DNA of 64,000 nt from contig JAFOLH010000005.1 of assembly GCA_017419405.1 (NCBI GenBank), forward strand, positions 434,001-498,000, given 5' to 3'. This DNA is from Renibacterium sp. (GTDB lineage Bacteria; Actinomycetota; Actinomycetes; Actinomycetales; Micrococcaceae). Every line of letters begins with the position of its first letter. Within the stretch, counting starts at the first letter, position 1. The translations under genes were made by a program, and so were the position numbers. Below the pieces are notes generated by a model. That model saw only the letters and a list, made by a program, of their open reading frames with translations. It did not search any database and was not told where the DNA came from. Of the stretch, positions 1 to 8,355 are shown piece after piece.

Positions 1-2247
1 TATTACAGTTACGACTCATTGGACAATCCGGCGTCTCTGGACAACCAGGACTGGGACATGTACGCGGGCAACACGCAATACAACCAGCTCGGTTGGTTGT
101 CCGGATATCAACAGACCGACGACCAGCTATACACCACATCGCCCACCAATGGGCTGAACCGGGTGTCCTTCGTCTGGGATGCCACGACCGCACGCCTGAC
201 CAAGACTACGGCGACCAACACCACGAGATCGCGTTGGACTTCCTTGGGCGAGACCAGCTACGGCTACGCACCGTCCGGCAGGCTCACGTCTCGGACGACT
301 GAGGCTGCGGCGGGTGGTGGAGCGGATGCGGCTTCCGGAGGCACCGACCGGCAGTGCTACAACTACGACTATGCCGGGCGGTTGAGCCAGGTTTGGACGC
401 CGGGCAGTGCAGAGTGTTCGGCAGGCTTCGACCCCCAGGCATTGGGCGGTCCGGCGGCGTACGCCCAGCAGTTCAGTTACACCTTGAGCGGTGCGCGTTC
501 CCAGGTGAAGCGTTTTTCCGGAAGCGGAGATGTGGTTTCCACTGAGGATTACCAGTACCCGGCGGCGGGTTCGGCGGGTGCCAACCAGGTGCAGAAGATC
601 GTGGCCACGGCGGCCAACGGCAGCAAAACGGACCAGGTTTTCGGCTGGGATGCTTCCGGCAGGATGGTTGACCGGGCTGGGCAGAGGCTCAGCTACACGG
701 CGGACGGGTTGTTGCTCAATTCAGTGGGGCAGAGCCAAGTTCCGGCGAATCCGAATTTCAGTCCGACGCTGGGCGGGACGTCCGCAGCCAATTCTCCGGG
801 GGACGAGCGCTGGTACACGGCCGAAGGTGATCTGGTATTGGTCAAGGACAGCACCGGGACCACTCTGACTGTGGACAGCGCGACCGTGCACGCGGACAAG
901 AGCGGCAAGACTTCGGGCACCCGAACCTACGCCTTCGCCGGCAAGAACGTGGCACAGCGGGTCACGGTGCCGGGCGCGACCGGTGCCAACGCGACGGTGA
1001 AGCAGTTCATGGTTTCGGATTCGGTCAACACCGGCCAGGTGCTTACCGGGCCGAGTACTGGTTCTGCTGGTATCTCGGTTCGGACCCGGTATACGGATCC
1101 GATGGGGTTGCAGCGCGGCTCGGTGCAGAGCGCGGCGATTGCAAGTAATGGCAGCAACCCTGAGGGGTTCGGGGCGGCCAACGGGTACATCGGCGGATTG
1201 GTCGACGCCGGCAGCGGGCTGACGCATCTGGGTGCCCGGGACCTGGACCCGGTGACCGGTATATTTACTGCCCCGGACCCGATACTGGATGTGAGCAACG
1301 CGAACCAGTTCATGCCGTATGCGTATTCGGAGAACGATCCAATCAACAAGTCGGATCCGTCGGGGTTGTTTGCGTTCTTGATCCCGCTCATCCCCTACAT
1401 TCCATACATAGTCGCCGGGATCAAAGCAGCGCTCTACACGACGGCTTTGGTGGGGGCCGCAGCGGTGGCAACTGAAGGCATCAATCGGTGGCAGCAGAGC
1501 TACAGATTCCCGTCATCCAATGGAACGGGCGCAGCAGCTGCGGGTGCCGGTGCTATCACCGCTGCAGCTGGGGCTGTATTGAATTTCGGTTCAGTATCGG
1601 TCAGCAGCTCATCTGCTGCGAGTAATGGATATCGGGCTCCTTCCGGTTACCGGGCACCGAGCGGATATCGAGGCCCGGCCGGGTATCGCGGACCGGCATC
1701 TGCCGGTGGTTCAGGCGCTATTGCTAACCAGGCCGCTGCCTTGGCGGCGGCTGCCGCAGCCGCTGCGGCCGCTGAAGCAGCGCGAATAGCCGCCATGATC
1801 GAAGCGAATCGGGTGGCGGCGGCACAGAGTTTGGCTGCTGTGAACGGTCAGCGGTTGAATAATGAGTCAGCGAATGCGGGTGCTGCCGCGAGCGGTGCGG
1901 CGGCGGGCGGTGCCGCTGCGGCCAGCGGCATGCCGGATCCTGACGATGATTGGACCGACCTATTTAGATTTGTGTCTCACCCGGAAGCTGAAGATATTGC
2001 TGCGACGGGCGGGTTTCGCGAAGGTCAAAGGTCTATGCCTGGGAAATTCTTTGCGGAGACTGAAGCTGATGCAATTAAATGGGGTGGAAGGTTGGAACGT
2101 GGAGTTGGTAAGGTTATTAGAGTTCGAGTTCCAAGTAGTTTTGCAGATAAGCTGATGAGGTGGGAAAGAATAGATGGAATAGGGCCAGCGCGATATGTTG
2201 ATGATGCAGTTCTGAATGTTTTCAATTCTGTATTTAAATTTTTTTAG
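1..2247 (+). CDS. RHS repeat polymorphic toxin, 5' truncated by window edge
   Basis: The frame is open from base 1, so the N-terminal part lies outside the window. The visible 748 residues contain YD/RHS-type repeats, then the RHS core-associated segment (GLTHLGARDLDPVTG and ENDPINKSDPSGL, about nt 1210-1370). Next come a hydrophobic stretch (about 1370-1470), hexapeptide repeats, a long Ala-rich linker (about 1720-1840), and a final tip of about 100 residues (nt 1945-2244). In this family the core forms a shell that encloses a variable C-terminal toxin released into rival cells. The tip contains VSHPEAEDI, GKFF and a conserved-looking KWGG, and may be ADP-ribosyltransferase-like; this is a weak impression. 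From about nt 1960 base composition becomes clearly AT-richer than in the core, typical of exchangeable toxin tips. The next gene is probably its immunity protein. Confidence 0.9.
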   Translation, partial: YYSYDSLDNPASLDNQDWDMYAGNTQYNQLGWLSGYQQTDDQLYTTSPTNGLNRVSFVWDATTARLTKTTATNTTRSRWTSLGETSYGYAPSGRLTSRTTEAAAGGGADAASGGTDRQCYNYDYAGRLSQVWTPGSAECSAGFDPQALGGPAAYAQQFSYTLSGARSQVKRFSGSGDVVSTEDYQYPAAGSAGANQVQKIVATAANGSKTDQVFGWDASGRMVDRAGQRLSYTADGLLLNSVGQSQVPANPNFSPTLGGTSAANSPGDERWYTAEGDLVLVKDSTGTTLTVDSATVHADKSGKTSGTRTYAFAGKNVAQRVTVPGATGANATVKQFMVSDSVNTGQVLTGPSTGSAGISVRTRYTDPMGLQRGSVQSAAIASNGSNPEGFGAANGYIGGLVDAGSGLTHLGARDLDPVTGIFTAPDPILDVSNANQFMPYAYSENDPINKSDPSGLFAFLIPLIPYIPYIVAGIKAALYTTALVGAAAVATEGINRWQQSYRFPSSNGTGAAAAGAGAITAAAGAVLNFGSVSVSSSSAASNGYRAPSGYRAPSGYRGPAGYRGPASAGGSGAIANQAAALAAAAAAAAAAEAARIAAMIEANRVAAAQSLAAVNGQRLNNESANAGAAASGAAAGGAAAASGMPDPDDDWTDLFRFVSHPEAEDIAATGGFREGQRSMPGKFFAETEADAIKWGGRLERGVGKVIRVRVPSSFADKLMRWERIDGIGPARYVDDAVLNVFNSVFKFF
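1627..1698 (+). repeat. In-frame GYRxPx hexapeptide repeat in RHS linker
   Basis: Four consecutive 18-base units encode GYRAPS, GYRAPS, GYRGPA and GYRGPA between the hydrophobic segment and the poly-Ala linker of the RHS protein. The copies differ at third positions, so this is not a very recent slippage event. It is probably a flexible spacer. Confidence 0.8.
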
Positions 2248-2255
2248 GAAAGACT

Positions 2256-2618
2256 ATGGACAATGTATATTTAAGTTCAAAATTTCAAGTTCATCTTGAT
2301 TGGTTTCCTGCGAATCAAGGTGGAAGGAAAAATGGCCCACCAGTGGGCGGCGATTATACACCCACCGTTGTATTTGTAGAAGACTTAGGAGATCTCAAAT
2401 TTTCCGATCAGGAATCTCTCGAAAAACATCACAGCACTCTTCTAGAATTTTCGGAAGATTCGCTTGAAGGTATCGATGCTACGGCGAGGTTTTTGTCTCC
2501 TGATGCCTTTCGTGAATTTTTGAAACCGGGTAGCAGATTTTATATAATGGAGGGCGCAAATGCGGTCGGGGTTGGTCTGATAATATCAGATGAAGAAAAT
2601 TTAAACTATTCTTCATAA
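2256..2618 (+). CDS. Probable immunity protein for the RHS toxin tip
   Basis: This 120-residue acidic cytoplasmic protein starts 8 bases after the RHS stop codon. The ribosome site AGGAAAG overlaps that stop, so translation is probably coupled to the toxin gene. No signal peptide or membrane segment is visible. The protein includes KFQVHLDWFPANQGG near the start and many Glu and Asp residues. I do not recognise its family. Its call rests on position, size, acidity and AT-rich composition shared with the toxin tip, which together are the usual signature of a cognate immunity gene in polymorphic toxin systems. Function is inferred. Confidence 0.65.
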   Translation: MDNVYLSSKFQVHLDWFPANQGGRKNGPPVGGDYTPTVVFVEDLGDLKFSDQESLEKHHSTLLEFSEDSLEGIDATARFLSPDAFREFLKPGSRFYIMEGANAVGVGLIISDEENLNYSS

Positions 2619-2893
2619 TTTCACTATGAAAAATTTGACCGAAATAGAGGGGTCAACAAAGTTATTAGAACGGTAACTTGAGAGGCGGGTCATGCATCCG
2701 GTGAGCGGAATGATTTCTCTCCGAGAAGTTAATTCGATTGGCAATCCATTAAAGGCATTTCGACCGACCTGATCTTATGATTGATTAAATAGGTTATGGC
2801 GAGTGGCATGAGAGGCGGAAGTGCGGGAATTTTTGATTCTAACGGGATGGCTCGGATGACTATTTCGGCTGTCCAAGTGCGGAAGGGGGTGCT
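2619..2893. other. AT-rich intergenic stretch without a convincing gene
   Basis: The region is AT-rich like the immunity gene before it. The only small frame with a start, 2808-2927 (39 codons), has no clear ribosome site and overlaps the next gene in another frame, so it is not called. No strong hairpin or palindrome was seen. Confidence 0.5.
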
Positions 2894-3604
2894 TTGGCTA
2901 ATCAGAAAAAGAAATGGGGTCTGGTGAAGCCTGTGGCGATCTGGAAGGTTTGGTCGTTGGCTTGGCTGGTGTCAATCACGGCGGCAGAGAGTAGTCGTAT
3001 TCGCGCCGTGGCCCTTTATCCGTTGTACTGGTTTGTGCTCGCCGTAGTCTGGGCTCAGGGCGGTCTATACTCTGTGCGGAACGACGTCATGGTGAGCGTA
3101 ATTTCACCCAAGGAAAGAAAAGATACGACGGCGAGATTTGTCGCAATATTTTTGATCATTCTACTTCCTCTCGCTATAGTCTCAATTTGGATTCAGGGCA
3201 TTTTAGATATTTCTACTCTTATTGTTCTTCTCGGTTGGTTGATCGCTGCCCTCCTGTTTTTGGCGCCCGGGATCTTCCATGAGATAGGATCCAAATCGTT
3301 TACGACAGATATGAAAAACGCTCGGGCGATTAGGGAGTGGATGAAGAGGCTCAAAATTAAGCCATACTATTTGCCGCACTTCGTGACACGACAGAATATC
3401 TTGACGCCTGAGGATATTCGGTTCTTTCTGGATGTCTATTGTGAATCCATTCCATCGGGAGTGCCGGTGGCTATTCTGGCCGAGCATGAAGAGCTTGCCG
3501 CTATTTGCCAGAGCGAACTCGGGTTGGCCCGACTTTTCAGTAAGGAACAGCCAACGATGGCGTTCGCTGGATTCAAACAGGAGCAAGGCGCGGCTTCAAT
3601 CTGA
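2894..3604 (+). CDS. Hypothetical integral membrane protein
   Basis: A TTG start is preceded by a strong ribosome site (GGAAGGGGG). The 236-residue product has a hydrophobic segment at about residues 38-58 and a hydrophobic pair at about 82-130, followed by a soluble C-terminal half of about 105 residues rich in charged residues (HEIGSKSFTTDMKN onward). The family is not recognised. It lies behind the RHS toxin/immunity pair in the same orientation and in relatively AT-rich DNA, so it may be part of the toxin cargo or a remnant of a previous cargo. A role as a membrane immunity protein is possible but not shown. Confidence 0.6.
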   Translation: MANQKKKWGLVKPVAIWKVWSLAWLVSITAAESSRIRAVALYPLYWFVLAVVWAQGGLYSVRNDVMVSVISPKERKDTTARFVAIFLIILLPLAIVSIWIQGILDISTLIVLLGWLIAALLFLAPGIFHEIGSKSFTTDMKNARAIREWMKRLKIKPYYLPHFVTRQNILTPEDIRFFLDVYCESIPSGVPVAILAEHEELAAICQSELGLARLFSKEQPTMAFAGFKQEQGAASI

Positions 3605-3760
3605 GAAGCGAATGGTGCGTCTGTCATGATTCAGACGGGATGGGTTTCGAGGCGGCCCAGGCTCGCATCCCGTTTGATATCCGATAGCTGTTTCGCGTCT
3701 GGACTGTGCGCTCAGGGTCGTAATCAAGATTTTTGGCTGGGTACAGGAACGGATGATGAC

Positions 3761-4153
3761 GTGAAAGCTTTAGCCCGGCCCCTCACTGAACCGGAGAAGT
3801 ACCTGCTGACCGTGTTGCTGCGTGATGCGTACCCGCAGTTCTGCGCCCCCGAGAAGCTCGACGCTTATCGGGTGATCAACATGGACGATGGCGGTATGGG
3901 CGGTCTGGAGTTCCTGCCTGGCAGACCGGAACGGAAGATGCTCGAGCAGATTGCCGAAGGATCCTATCTGGACGTTGATGGGATTCACGTTTCGGTGACG
4001 GTGAATCTTGATCAGGAAGGCGAGCTGTTCGAACTGGACAGTTGGAAAGTCAACAACGATCAACTCATCCGGGTGCCTGGCGGGAGCGAGGTGCCGATTA
4101 CGCTCAAGCTGGGCCAATTGCCGAATGGTGATTGGATTTCGCGAGTCGTCTGA
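3761..4153 (+). CDS. DUF6984-like small protein, possible orphan immunity gene
   Basis: The GTG start at 3761 gives 130 residues and has AGGAAC about 12 bases upstream; a longer frame from 3626 adds residues that look non-coding. The protein begins KALARPLTEPEKYLL and contains MDDGGMGGLEFL, a pattern I associate with the DUF6984 family, from memory. There is no signal peptide or membrane segment. Small proteins of this type often lie downstream of polymorphic toxin genes, and the context here (an RHS gene 1.5 kb upstream, gene fragments downstream) fits an orphan immunity gene. Biochemical function is unknown. Confidence 0.6.
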   Translation: MKALARPLTEPEKYLLTVLLRDAYPQFCAPEKLDAYRVINMDDGGMGGLEFLPGRPERKMLEQIAEGSYLDVDGIHVSVTVNLDQEGELFELDSWKVNNDQLIRVPGGSEVPITLKLGQLPNGDWISRVV

Positions 4154-4213
4154 CCCGTTCGAAGAGACCATGAGGGTGCAGGCGGCCCCCCCTTGCAGCA
4201 GGCTGCTGAGCCA

Positions 4214-4324
4214 GTGATCGCAACAGGGAAACCCGATCCGAAGATCGCGAACAACCTGGACGGCCGATTCTGGGAGGTCAAAGCCGGTGTTTACCTCAAG
4301 GACGAGGTTGAAGGGTTCTCCTAG
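4214..4324 (+). pseudogene. Short gene fragment (36 codons)
   Basis: A frame beginning GTG ATC GCA encodes a 36-residue peptide containing NNLDGRFWEVKAGVYLKD. It looks like the tail of a longer protein, with no good ribosome site and no partner upstream. It is probably a remnant of a gene lost during turnover downstream of the RHS toxin. The family is not recognised. Confidence 0.35.
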
Positions 4325-4773
4325 GCTCTAAGGTTCTCGCTTCGGCATGACACTGTTTCGGCAAGGCATCGATAATCAGCTTGAGCAGACTCACGCCGCC
4401 GATCTTGGCCGACGCCGCAGAAATTTCCCCGGCGTCGGCCAATATCTGCGGCTACTGCGGCTTCCAGTCCAGGGTGTCCAGGGTCGGTGCGGAACAACTC
4501 CGGCAATCCGGCGAGCGGGGCCCGGTAAACCGGCTGATCCTTGGGGTCTTCGGGGATCTCGAAGGTGAAGGCAAAGTGGAAGTGGCATTCGGCATCTTTG
4601 GAGAAGGCGGCCAAATGGGAGACCAGATTGTCGAAGTCCTCTTCTTCCAGCGAACCTTCGGGCGGAACCGAGATGTTCATCGACCAGGGCTCGGAAAACC
4701 ACCGGGGGCGGACGGGGGCTGTAAAGGGGGCTGTAAAGGGGGCTGTAGTTGATGCCGCCACCGCGAGCTTCAA
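4321..4773 (-). pseudogene. Degenerate or frameshifted hypothetical gene
   Basis: One minus-strand frame carries plausible protein (PWSMNISVPPEGSLEEEDF, then HFHFAFTFEIPEDPKDQP), but its N-terminal part runs through a 12-base tandem repeat and its C-terminal part turns into low-quality sequence. A neighbouring frame, starting at 4777 (MLEARGGGINYSPLYSPLYS), gives a better-looking N-terminus over the same repeat. The simplest reading is a small gene broken by a frameshift at the repeat and decayed at its 3' end. The family is not recognised. It could be another discarded immunity gene of the RHS locus. Confidence 0.4.
4714..4747. repeat. 12-bp tandem repeat, 2.8 copies
   Basis: The unit GGGGGCTGTAAA occurs at 4714-4725 and 4726-4737, followed by ten bases of a third copy. 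The unit length is a multiple of three, so copy-number change would keep frame. It lies at the apparent frame switch of the degenerate minus-strand gene. Confidence 0.85.
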
Positions 4774-4859
4774 GCATGCGGAAGTTCGTAGATCGAGTTC
4801 AGGATCCAGGTGCTGTCTTCCCAGCCGGATGCATCGATTCCCGGGGCTTCCCGCGCATC

Positions 4860-4903
4860 GAAATCCCGTTCGCGTATGGAATTACCTCCGCGAACGGGAT
4901 TTC
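4860..4903. terminator. Perfect 15-bp inverted repeat, likely terminator of the GH36 gene
   Basis: GAAATCCCGTTCGCG (4860-4874) is exactly complementary to 4889-4903, with a 14-base loop. It lies 32 bases past the stop codon of the minus-strand alpha-galactosidase gene. No T-run follows on either strand, so it may act as a transcript 3' end stabiliser or factor-assisted terminator. Confidence 0.55.
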
Positions 4904-4935
4904 AGTAGGCGAATCGTGTGGTTCGGAGTCCAGAG

Positions 4936-7128
4936 TCAGGCCCCGCTTTGAGTGAACCGGATGACTACGGCGTTTTCCGGGTAGAGGATCGGCATCTGCA
5001 GACCCACACTCGCCAAGGCGGCGCCGCTGAGCTGCAGCGGTTCCGCTCCGGAGTTCCACGGCAGCGGGGCGCGGCTTTGCCGGCCCACCGAATCAACCGG
5101 GGTCAACAGCTCCACCAGGTAGTTCTTCGCCGGGTCCAATCCCGGGAAGGCCACCGGCCCGGCCGGGTTGCTGATCGGGGCGCTGCGCTGGGTCAGTGCG
5201 AAGACCGCTTCCGAGCGGTCCTGGGCCACCACGCCGCGCAGATCGAGTGACGGGTCGGTCAGGTCCGCGTGCACGCTGCGGCCGGAGTGGAACAGCCCGC
5301 GATGCGTTTTGTGGATGCTGATCCACCGGGCGAGCTCCGCCCGCTCGGCTTCGCTGGCCTGCGAGATGTCCCATTCCACGCCCAGGTGGCCGAACAGTGC
5401 TGAACTGGCGCGGAAATCCATCGTGTGGGTCCGGTGGGTGGTGTGCGATTGCGGGCCGCCGATATGCGCGCCCATCATCTCGTAGGGCACCAGCAAGCCG
5501 GTGTACGCCTGGTTGTCCAAACGCTCGATCGGGTCGATGCAGTCGCTGACCCAGATCCGGTCGGTACGCGCCAGGACGCCCAGGTCCACCCGGGCTCCGC
5601 CGGAGGCGCAGGACTCGATTTCCAGACCCGGGTGCGCGGCCTTGAGCTCAGCCATCAGCCGGTATGCGGCCAGCGTGCTTTCGTGCACGGCGGCGACACC
5701 GCTGCGCGGGTCAACCGGTTCCAGCAGGTCGCGGTTGTGGTCCCACTTCAGGTAGTCGATCGAATGCTCGGCGACCAAGCCGCTGATCGCGTCGAACAGA
5801 TAGCGCCAGGCATCCGGATTCGCCAGGTTGAGTACTTGTTGCTGCCGGGCGGAGACCGGCCAGCGCTCGGATCCGGTGGCGCCGGGGTGCAGGATCCATT
5901 CCGGGTGACTACGTGCCAGATCGCTGTCCAGGTTGGCCATCTCCGGTTCGAACCACAAGCCGAACTGCATGCCCAGCCCGCGCACGGTGTCCACGAGCGG
6001 CTTCAGGCCGGCCGGCCAGGCCGCGGTCGAGACCTGCCAGTCGCCCAAGCCGGAGGAGTCGTTCCGGCGCGAGCCGAACCAGCCGTCGTCGAGCACGAAG
6101 CGTTCGACGCCGGCTGCGGCGGCGGCCTGGGCGATCTCGGTCAACCTGCCCAGATCGTGGTCGAAGTAGACCGCCTCCCAACTGTTGAGCGTCACCGGTC
6201 GCGGAGGTTTCGGGTGTTCCGGGCGGGACCGGAGGTCTTGGTGGAAACGCGCCGCCAGCTCGTCGAGCCCTTCGCCCCAGGAACCGACGGACCAGGGGGT
6301 CCGGTAGCTTTCGCCCGGGGCCAGGATGATTTCGCCCGGGAGCAGCAATTCGGCGGCGCTGAAGAAGTTCTGCGCTTCGACGGTGCGTTCCGCGCTGAGC
6401 CGGTAGTTCCCGCTCCAGGCAAGGTGGACTGCGTGCACGGTGCCGTGTTGGAAGCCGAACCCGGCGGTCCCCGCGGCGAGCAGCAACGGGGCATCGGCAC
6501 CGGTGCGGCCCCGCCGGCCCTCACGCAGGTGCGTGCCCACGGTGAGCGGGCGGCGTTGCGGGCTGCGCTCTTTCAGCTGCCGTCCGGCGCTGTCCAGGAT
6601 CTCGGCCGCGTTGGCGGAGAACGGGAACGTCGCGCCGAGAGCCAGGACTTCGTAGGCCGTTTCCCCGATGTTCCGAACAGAGAGCCGCTGGCGCAGCAAG
6701 CCCGATTCGCCGAGTTGGAGTTCGACGCCGATCTCCAGCCCGGCATCGGGATCGGCGGCTCGTACCGACAAACCGTCCGGGACGGCCTCGAACTCTTCGA
6801 CGACGAATCTCGGGAAGCCGGCCCGGCCGGCGCGGTGCCCTTGCAGCCCGGGCAGGTGCTGCCAGCCTTCGGATTCCTGGGGCAGCAAGCTCATCCGGGC
6901 GGGGACCTCGAGGCCCGCCAGACCCGGCTGCGGCGCGATCGCCAAGGACAAGGCGGCCAACTGGTGCCCGGACAGCGGCCCCTGCTGGTCCAGCGGAGCC
7001 CCCCAGTGCAGGATCCGCGGCATCGTCTGGCCGGAGCACTCGACGACCACGCTGGTGCCGCCGCGGTGGAGTTGGACGAACCGGGCCGGTGAATCGGCTG
7101 CCGCCGTGGTCGGATGGAGTTGGTTCAT
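4936..7128 (-). CDS. Alpha-galactosidase, GH36 family
   Basis: This 730-residue cytoplasmic enzyme (no signal peptide) hydrolyses terminal alpha-galactosides such as melibiose or raffinose-type sugars. The order is an N-terminal beta-sandwich, a catalytic barrel from about residue 315 (VTLNSWEAVYFDHD, VLDDGWFG), and a C-terminal beta domain. The KWDHNRD motif puts the nucleophile at Asp463. The SDCIDPIER motif (Asp529/Asp532) holds the general acid/base. ESCASGGARVD is also typical of GH36. Length fits bacterial GH36 tetrameric enzymes. It lies 48 bases downstream of a TetR gene on the same strand, and that gap holds nested inverted repeats (ACTAGT outer, CTACCG/CGGTAG inner), so local control is possible. 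Exact substrate is not shown. Confidence 0.93.
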   Translation of the reverse strand: MNQLHPTTAAADSPARFVQLHRGGTSVVVECSGQTMPRILHWGAPLDQQGPLSGHQLAALSLAIAPQPGLAGLEVPARMSLLPQESEGWQHLPGLQGHRAGRAGFPRFVVEEFEAVPDGLSVRAADPDAGLEIGVELQLGESGLLRQRLSVRNIGETAYEVLALGATFPFSANAAEILDSAGRQLKERSPQRRPLTVGTHLREGRRGRTGADAPLLLAAGTAGFGFQHGTVHAVHLAWSGNYRLSAERTVEAQNFFSAAELLLPGEIILAPGESYRTPWSVGSWGEGLDELAARFHQDLRSRPEHPKPPRPVTLNSWEAVYFDHDLGRLTEIAQAAAAAGVERFVLDDGWFGSRRNDSSGLGDWQVSTAAWPAGLKPLVDTVRGLGMQFGLWFEPEMANLDSDLARSHPEWILHPGATGSERWPVSARQQQVLNLANPDAWRYLFDAISGLVAEHSIDYLKWDHNRDLLEPVDPRSGVAAVHESTLAAYRLMAELKAAHPGLEIESCASGGARVDLGVLARTDRIWVSDCIDPIERLDNQAYTGLLVPYEMMGAHIGGPQSHTTHRTHTMDFRASSALFGHLGVEWDISQASEAERAELARWISIHKTHRGLFHSGRSVHADLTDPSLDLRGVVAQDRSEAVFALTQRSAPISNPAGPVAFPGLDPAKNYLVELLTPVDSVGRQSRAPLPWNSGAEPLQLSGAALASVGLQMPILYPENAVVIRFTQSGA

Positions 7129-7176
7129 GGACTAGTTCTACCGCAAAAACCTCGCCGGTAGTCGGTTGCCGAACGA

Positions 7177-7779
7177 CTAGTCTGGACGCTGTGGCTGCCA
7201 GCCGCGCAGCGCCGCGGCCAAAGCCGCATGCCAAACCTCGGCGCCGGCTTCGGCGGGCGGGCAGTCCCCGGTCAATTCCAGGGTGGTCAGACCGTGCACC
7301 AGGGCCCAGAGCGCGAGCACCACGTGACGTTCCGAGCCGGCTTCCAGCACCCCGGCGCGGAGTCCTCGGCGGACTGCGGATTCCAGGGGTTCGATGGCCG
7401 CCATGCCGGATTCCAGCGCTGCGGGATCGCCACGATACCCGTCCAGCACTCCGCTGAACATCAATTGGAAGAGCGCCGGATTGGCAATCGCCCAGTCGTG
7501 GTACGCCAGGCCCAGGGCGTGCAGGTCCTGCAGCGGGGAGTCAGTTTCCGGAACTGCTTCCTGCGCGGCGCGGAAGCTTTCCGAACTGAAACGCGCGGTG
7601 GCTTGGAGCAGTGCGTCTTTGGAGCCGAACAGCGAATACACCGCAGAGGTCGAGGTTCCGCACTGCTGCGCCAGCTGCCGGAGGTTGAGCGCGGCGACGC
7701 CGTCGGCGGCCACCGACGCAGCGGTGGCCTCGAGCAGCGCCTGACGCAGTCCGGCGTCGTGGATTCTGGGTCTTGCCAT
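7177..7779 (-). CDS. TetR/AcrR family regulator
   Basis: The chosen ATG at 7779 gives MARPRIHDAGLR and 200 residues; a start 21 bases upstream is possible, and no clear ribosome site favours either. The helix-turn-helix is at about residues 27-55 (LNLRQLAQQCGTSTSAVYSLF). The C-terminal part (LFQLMFSGVL, ALWALVHGLTTLEL) fits the TetR ligand-binding domain with a WHG-type motif. It is divergent from the DUF4188 gene across a region with two adjacent inverted repeats, which suggests autoregulation and control of that neighbour. The GH36 gene lies downstream on the same strand and may be co-transcribed. Effector unknown. Confidence 0.9.
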   Translation of the reverse strand: MARPRIHDAGLRQALLEATAASVAADGVAALNLRQLAQQCGTSTSAVYSLFGSKDALLQATARFSSESFRAAQEAVPETDSPLQDLHALGLAYHDWAIANPALFQLMFSGVLDGYRGDPAALESGMAAIEPLESAVRRGLRAGVLEAGSERHVVLALWALVHGLTTLELTGDCPPAEAGAEVWHAALAAALRGWQPQRPD

Positions 7780-7805
7780 TGCAGAATTATTGCATAACAA
7801 TGTTT

Positions 7806-7832
7806 CATAACAAGGTTATGTAACAGCGTTAC
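7806..7832. promoter_or_regulatory. Candidate TetR operator, two adjoining inverted repeats
   Basis: CATAACaagGTTATG (7806-7820) runs directly into GTAACagcGTTAC (7820-7832). Both are perfect inverted repeats centred between the divergent TetR and DUF4188 starts. This is the expected place for a TetR operator acting on both genes. Confidence 0.65.
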
Positions 7833-7845
7833 GAAAGGTATCGAG

Positions 7846-8325
7846 ATGCGTGCAGAAGTTTTTCCCGGCCGGTACACGGTGGCCGAGACAGATCAGGAGG
7901 TCACCGTCTTCCTGATCGGGATGCGGGTCAACAAGTGGTGGAAGCTCCCGGTGTGGCTTCCGGTGGCCAAAGCGATGCCACCGATGCTGAAACACCTGCA
8001 AGCCGAGCCGGAAGCGGGTCTGCTCGGTTTCGAGAGCTGGTTCGGACGCACCACGATCTTGCTGACGTATTGGACATCGCCGGCGCATCTGCGCGATTTC
8101 GCTTCGGACGCGAGGGCCCCGCACCTGGCGCCGTGGCGCCGCTACATGAAAGAGGTCGGCAGCAGCGGCGACGTCGGCGTCTGGCACGAGACTTTCAAGG
8201 TCGCAGCCGCGGACCGCGAGGCGGTCTATGCCAATATGCCCCGGTTCGGACTTGCCAATGCCCTGGGCCATGCCAAGATTGGTCCAGGCCGGAATACCGC
8301 CCGGCAACGGATGCGTTCCCAATAG
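7846..8325 (+). CDS. DUF4188 family protein
   Basis: The 159-residue soluble protein contains VFLIGMRVNKWWKLPVWLPV, then GLLGFESWFGRTTILLTYW and HLAPWRRYMKEVG, the pattern of the DUF4188 family (monooxygenase/dimeric ferredoxin-like fold, some members annotated as haem-dependent aldoxime dehydratase-like). It starts 66 bases from the divergent TetR gene, so it is the likely regulated target. There is no signal peptide. Substrate and reaction are not known; a small-molecule modifying or detoxification role is the usual guess for TetR-paired enzymes. Confidence 0.8.
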   Translation: MRAEVFPGRYTVAETDQEVTVFLIGMRVNKWWKLPVWLPVAKAMPPMLKHLQAEPEAGLLGFESWFGRTTILLTYWTSPAHLRDFASDARAPHLAPWRRYMKEVGSSGDVGVWHETFKVAAADREAVYANMPRFGLANALGHAKIGPGRNTARQRMRSQ

Positions 8326-8355
8326 CACCCGACTTCGGCGAGCAAAGGTGCCAGC

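Noticed and set aside
1720-1840. Ala-rich repeat in the RHS protein as a possible regulatory repeat or CRISPR-like array
   Set aside because: It is an in-frame protein linker with varied codons; no regularly spaced identical repeats occur anywhere in the window.
2808-2927. Small 39-codon frame before the membrane protein gene
   Set aside because: No ribosome site, and it overlaps the better supported gene at 2894 in another frame.
5425-7092. Long open plus-strand frame (555 codons) opposite the alpha-galactosidase gene
   Set aside because: It is Arg/Gly/Pro-rich with no domain sense and lies fully antisense to a clear GH36 enzyme; GC-rich genes often leave the opposite strand open.
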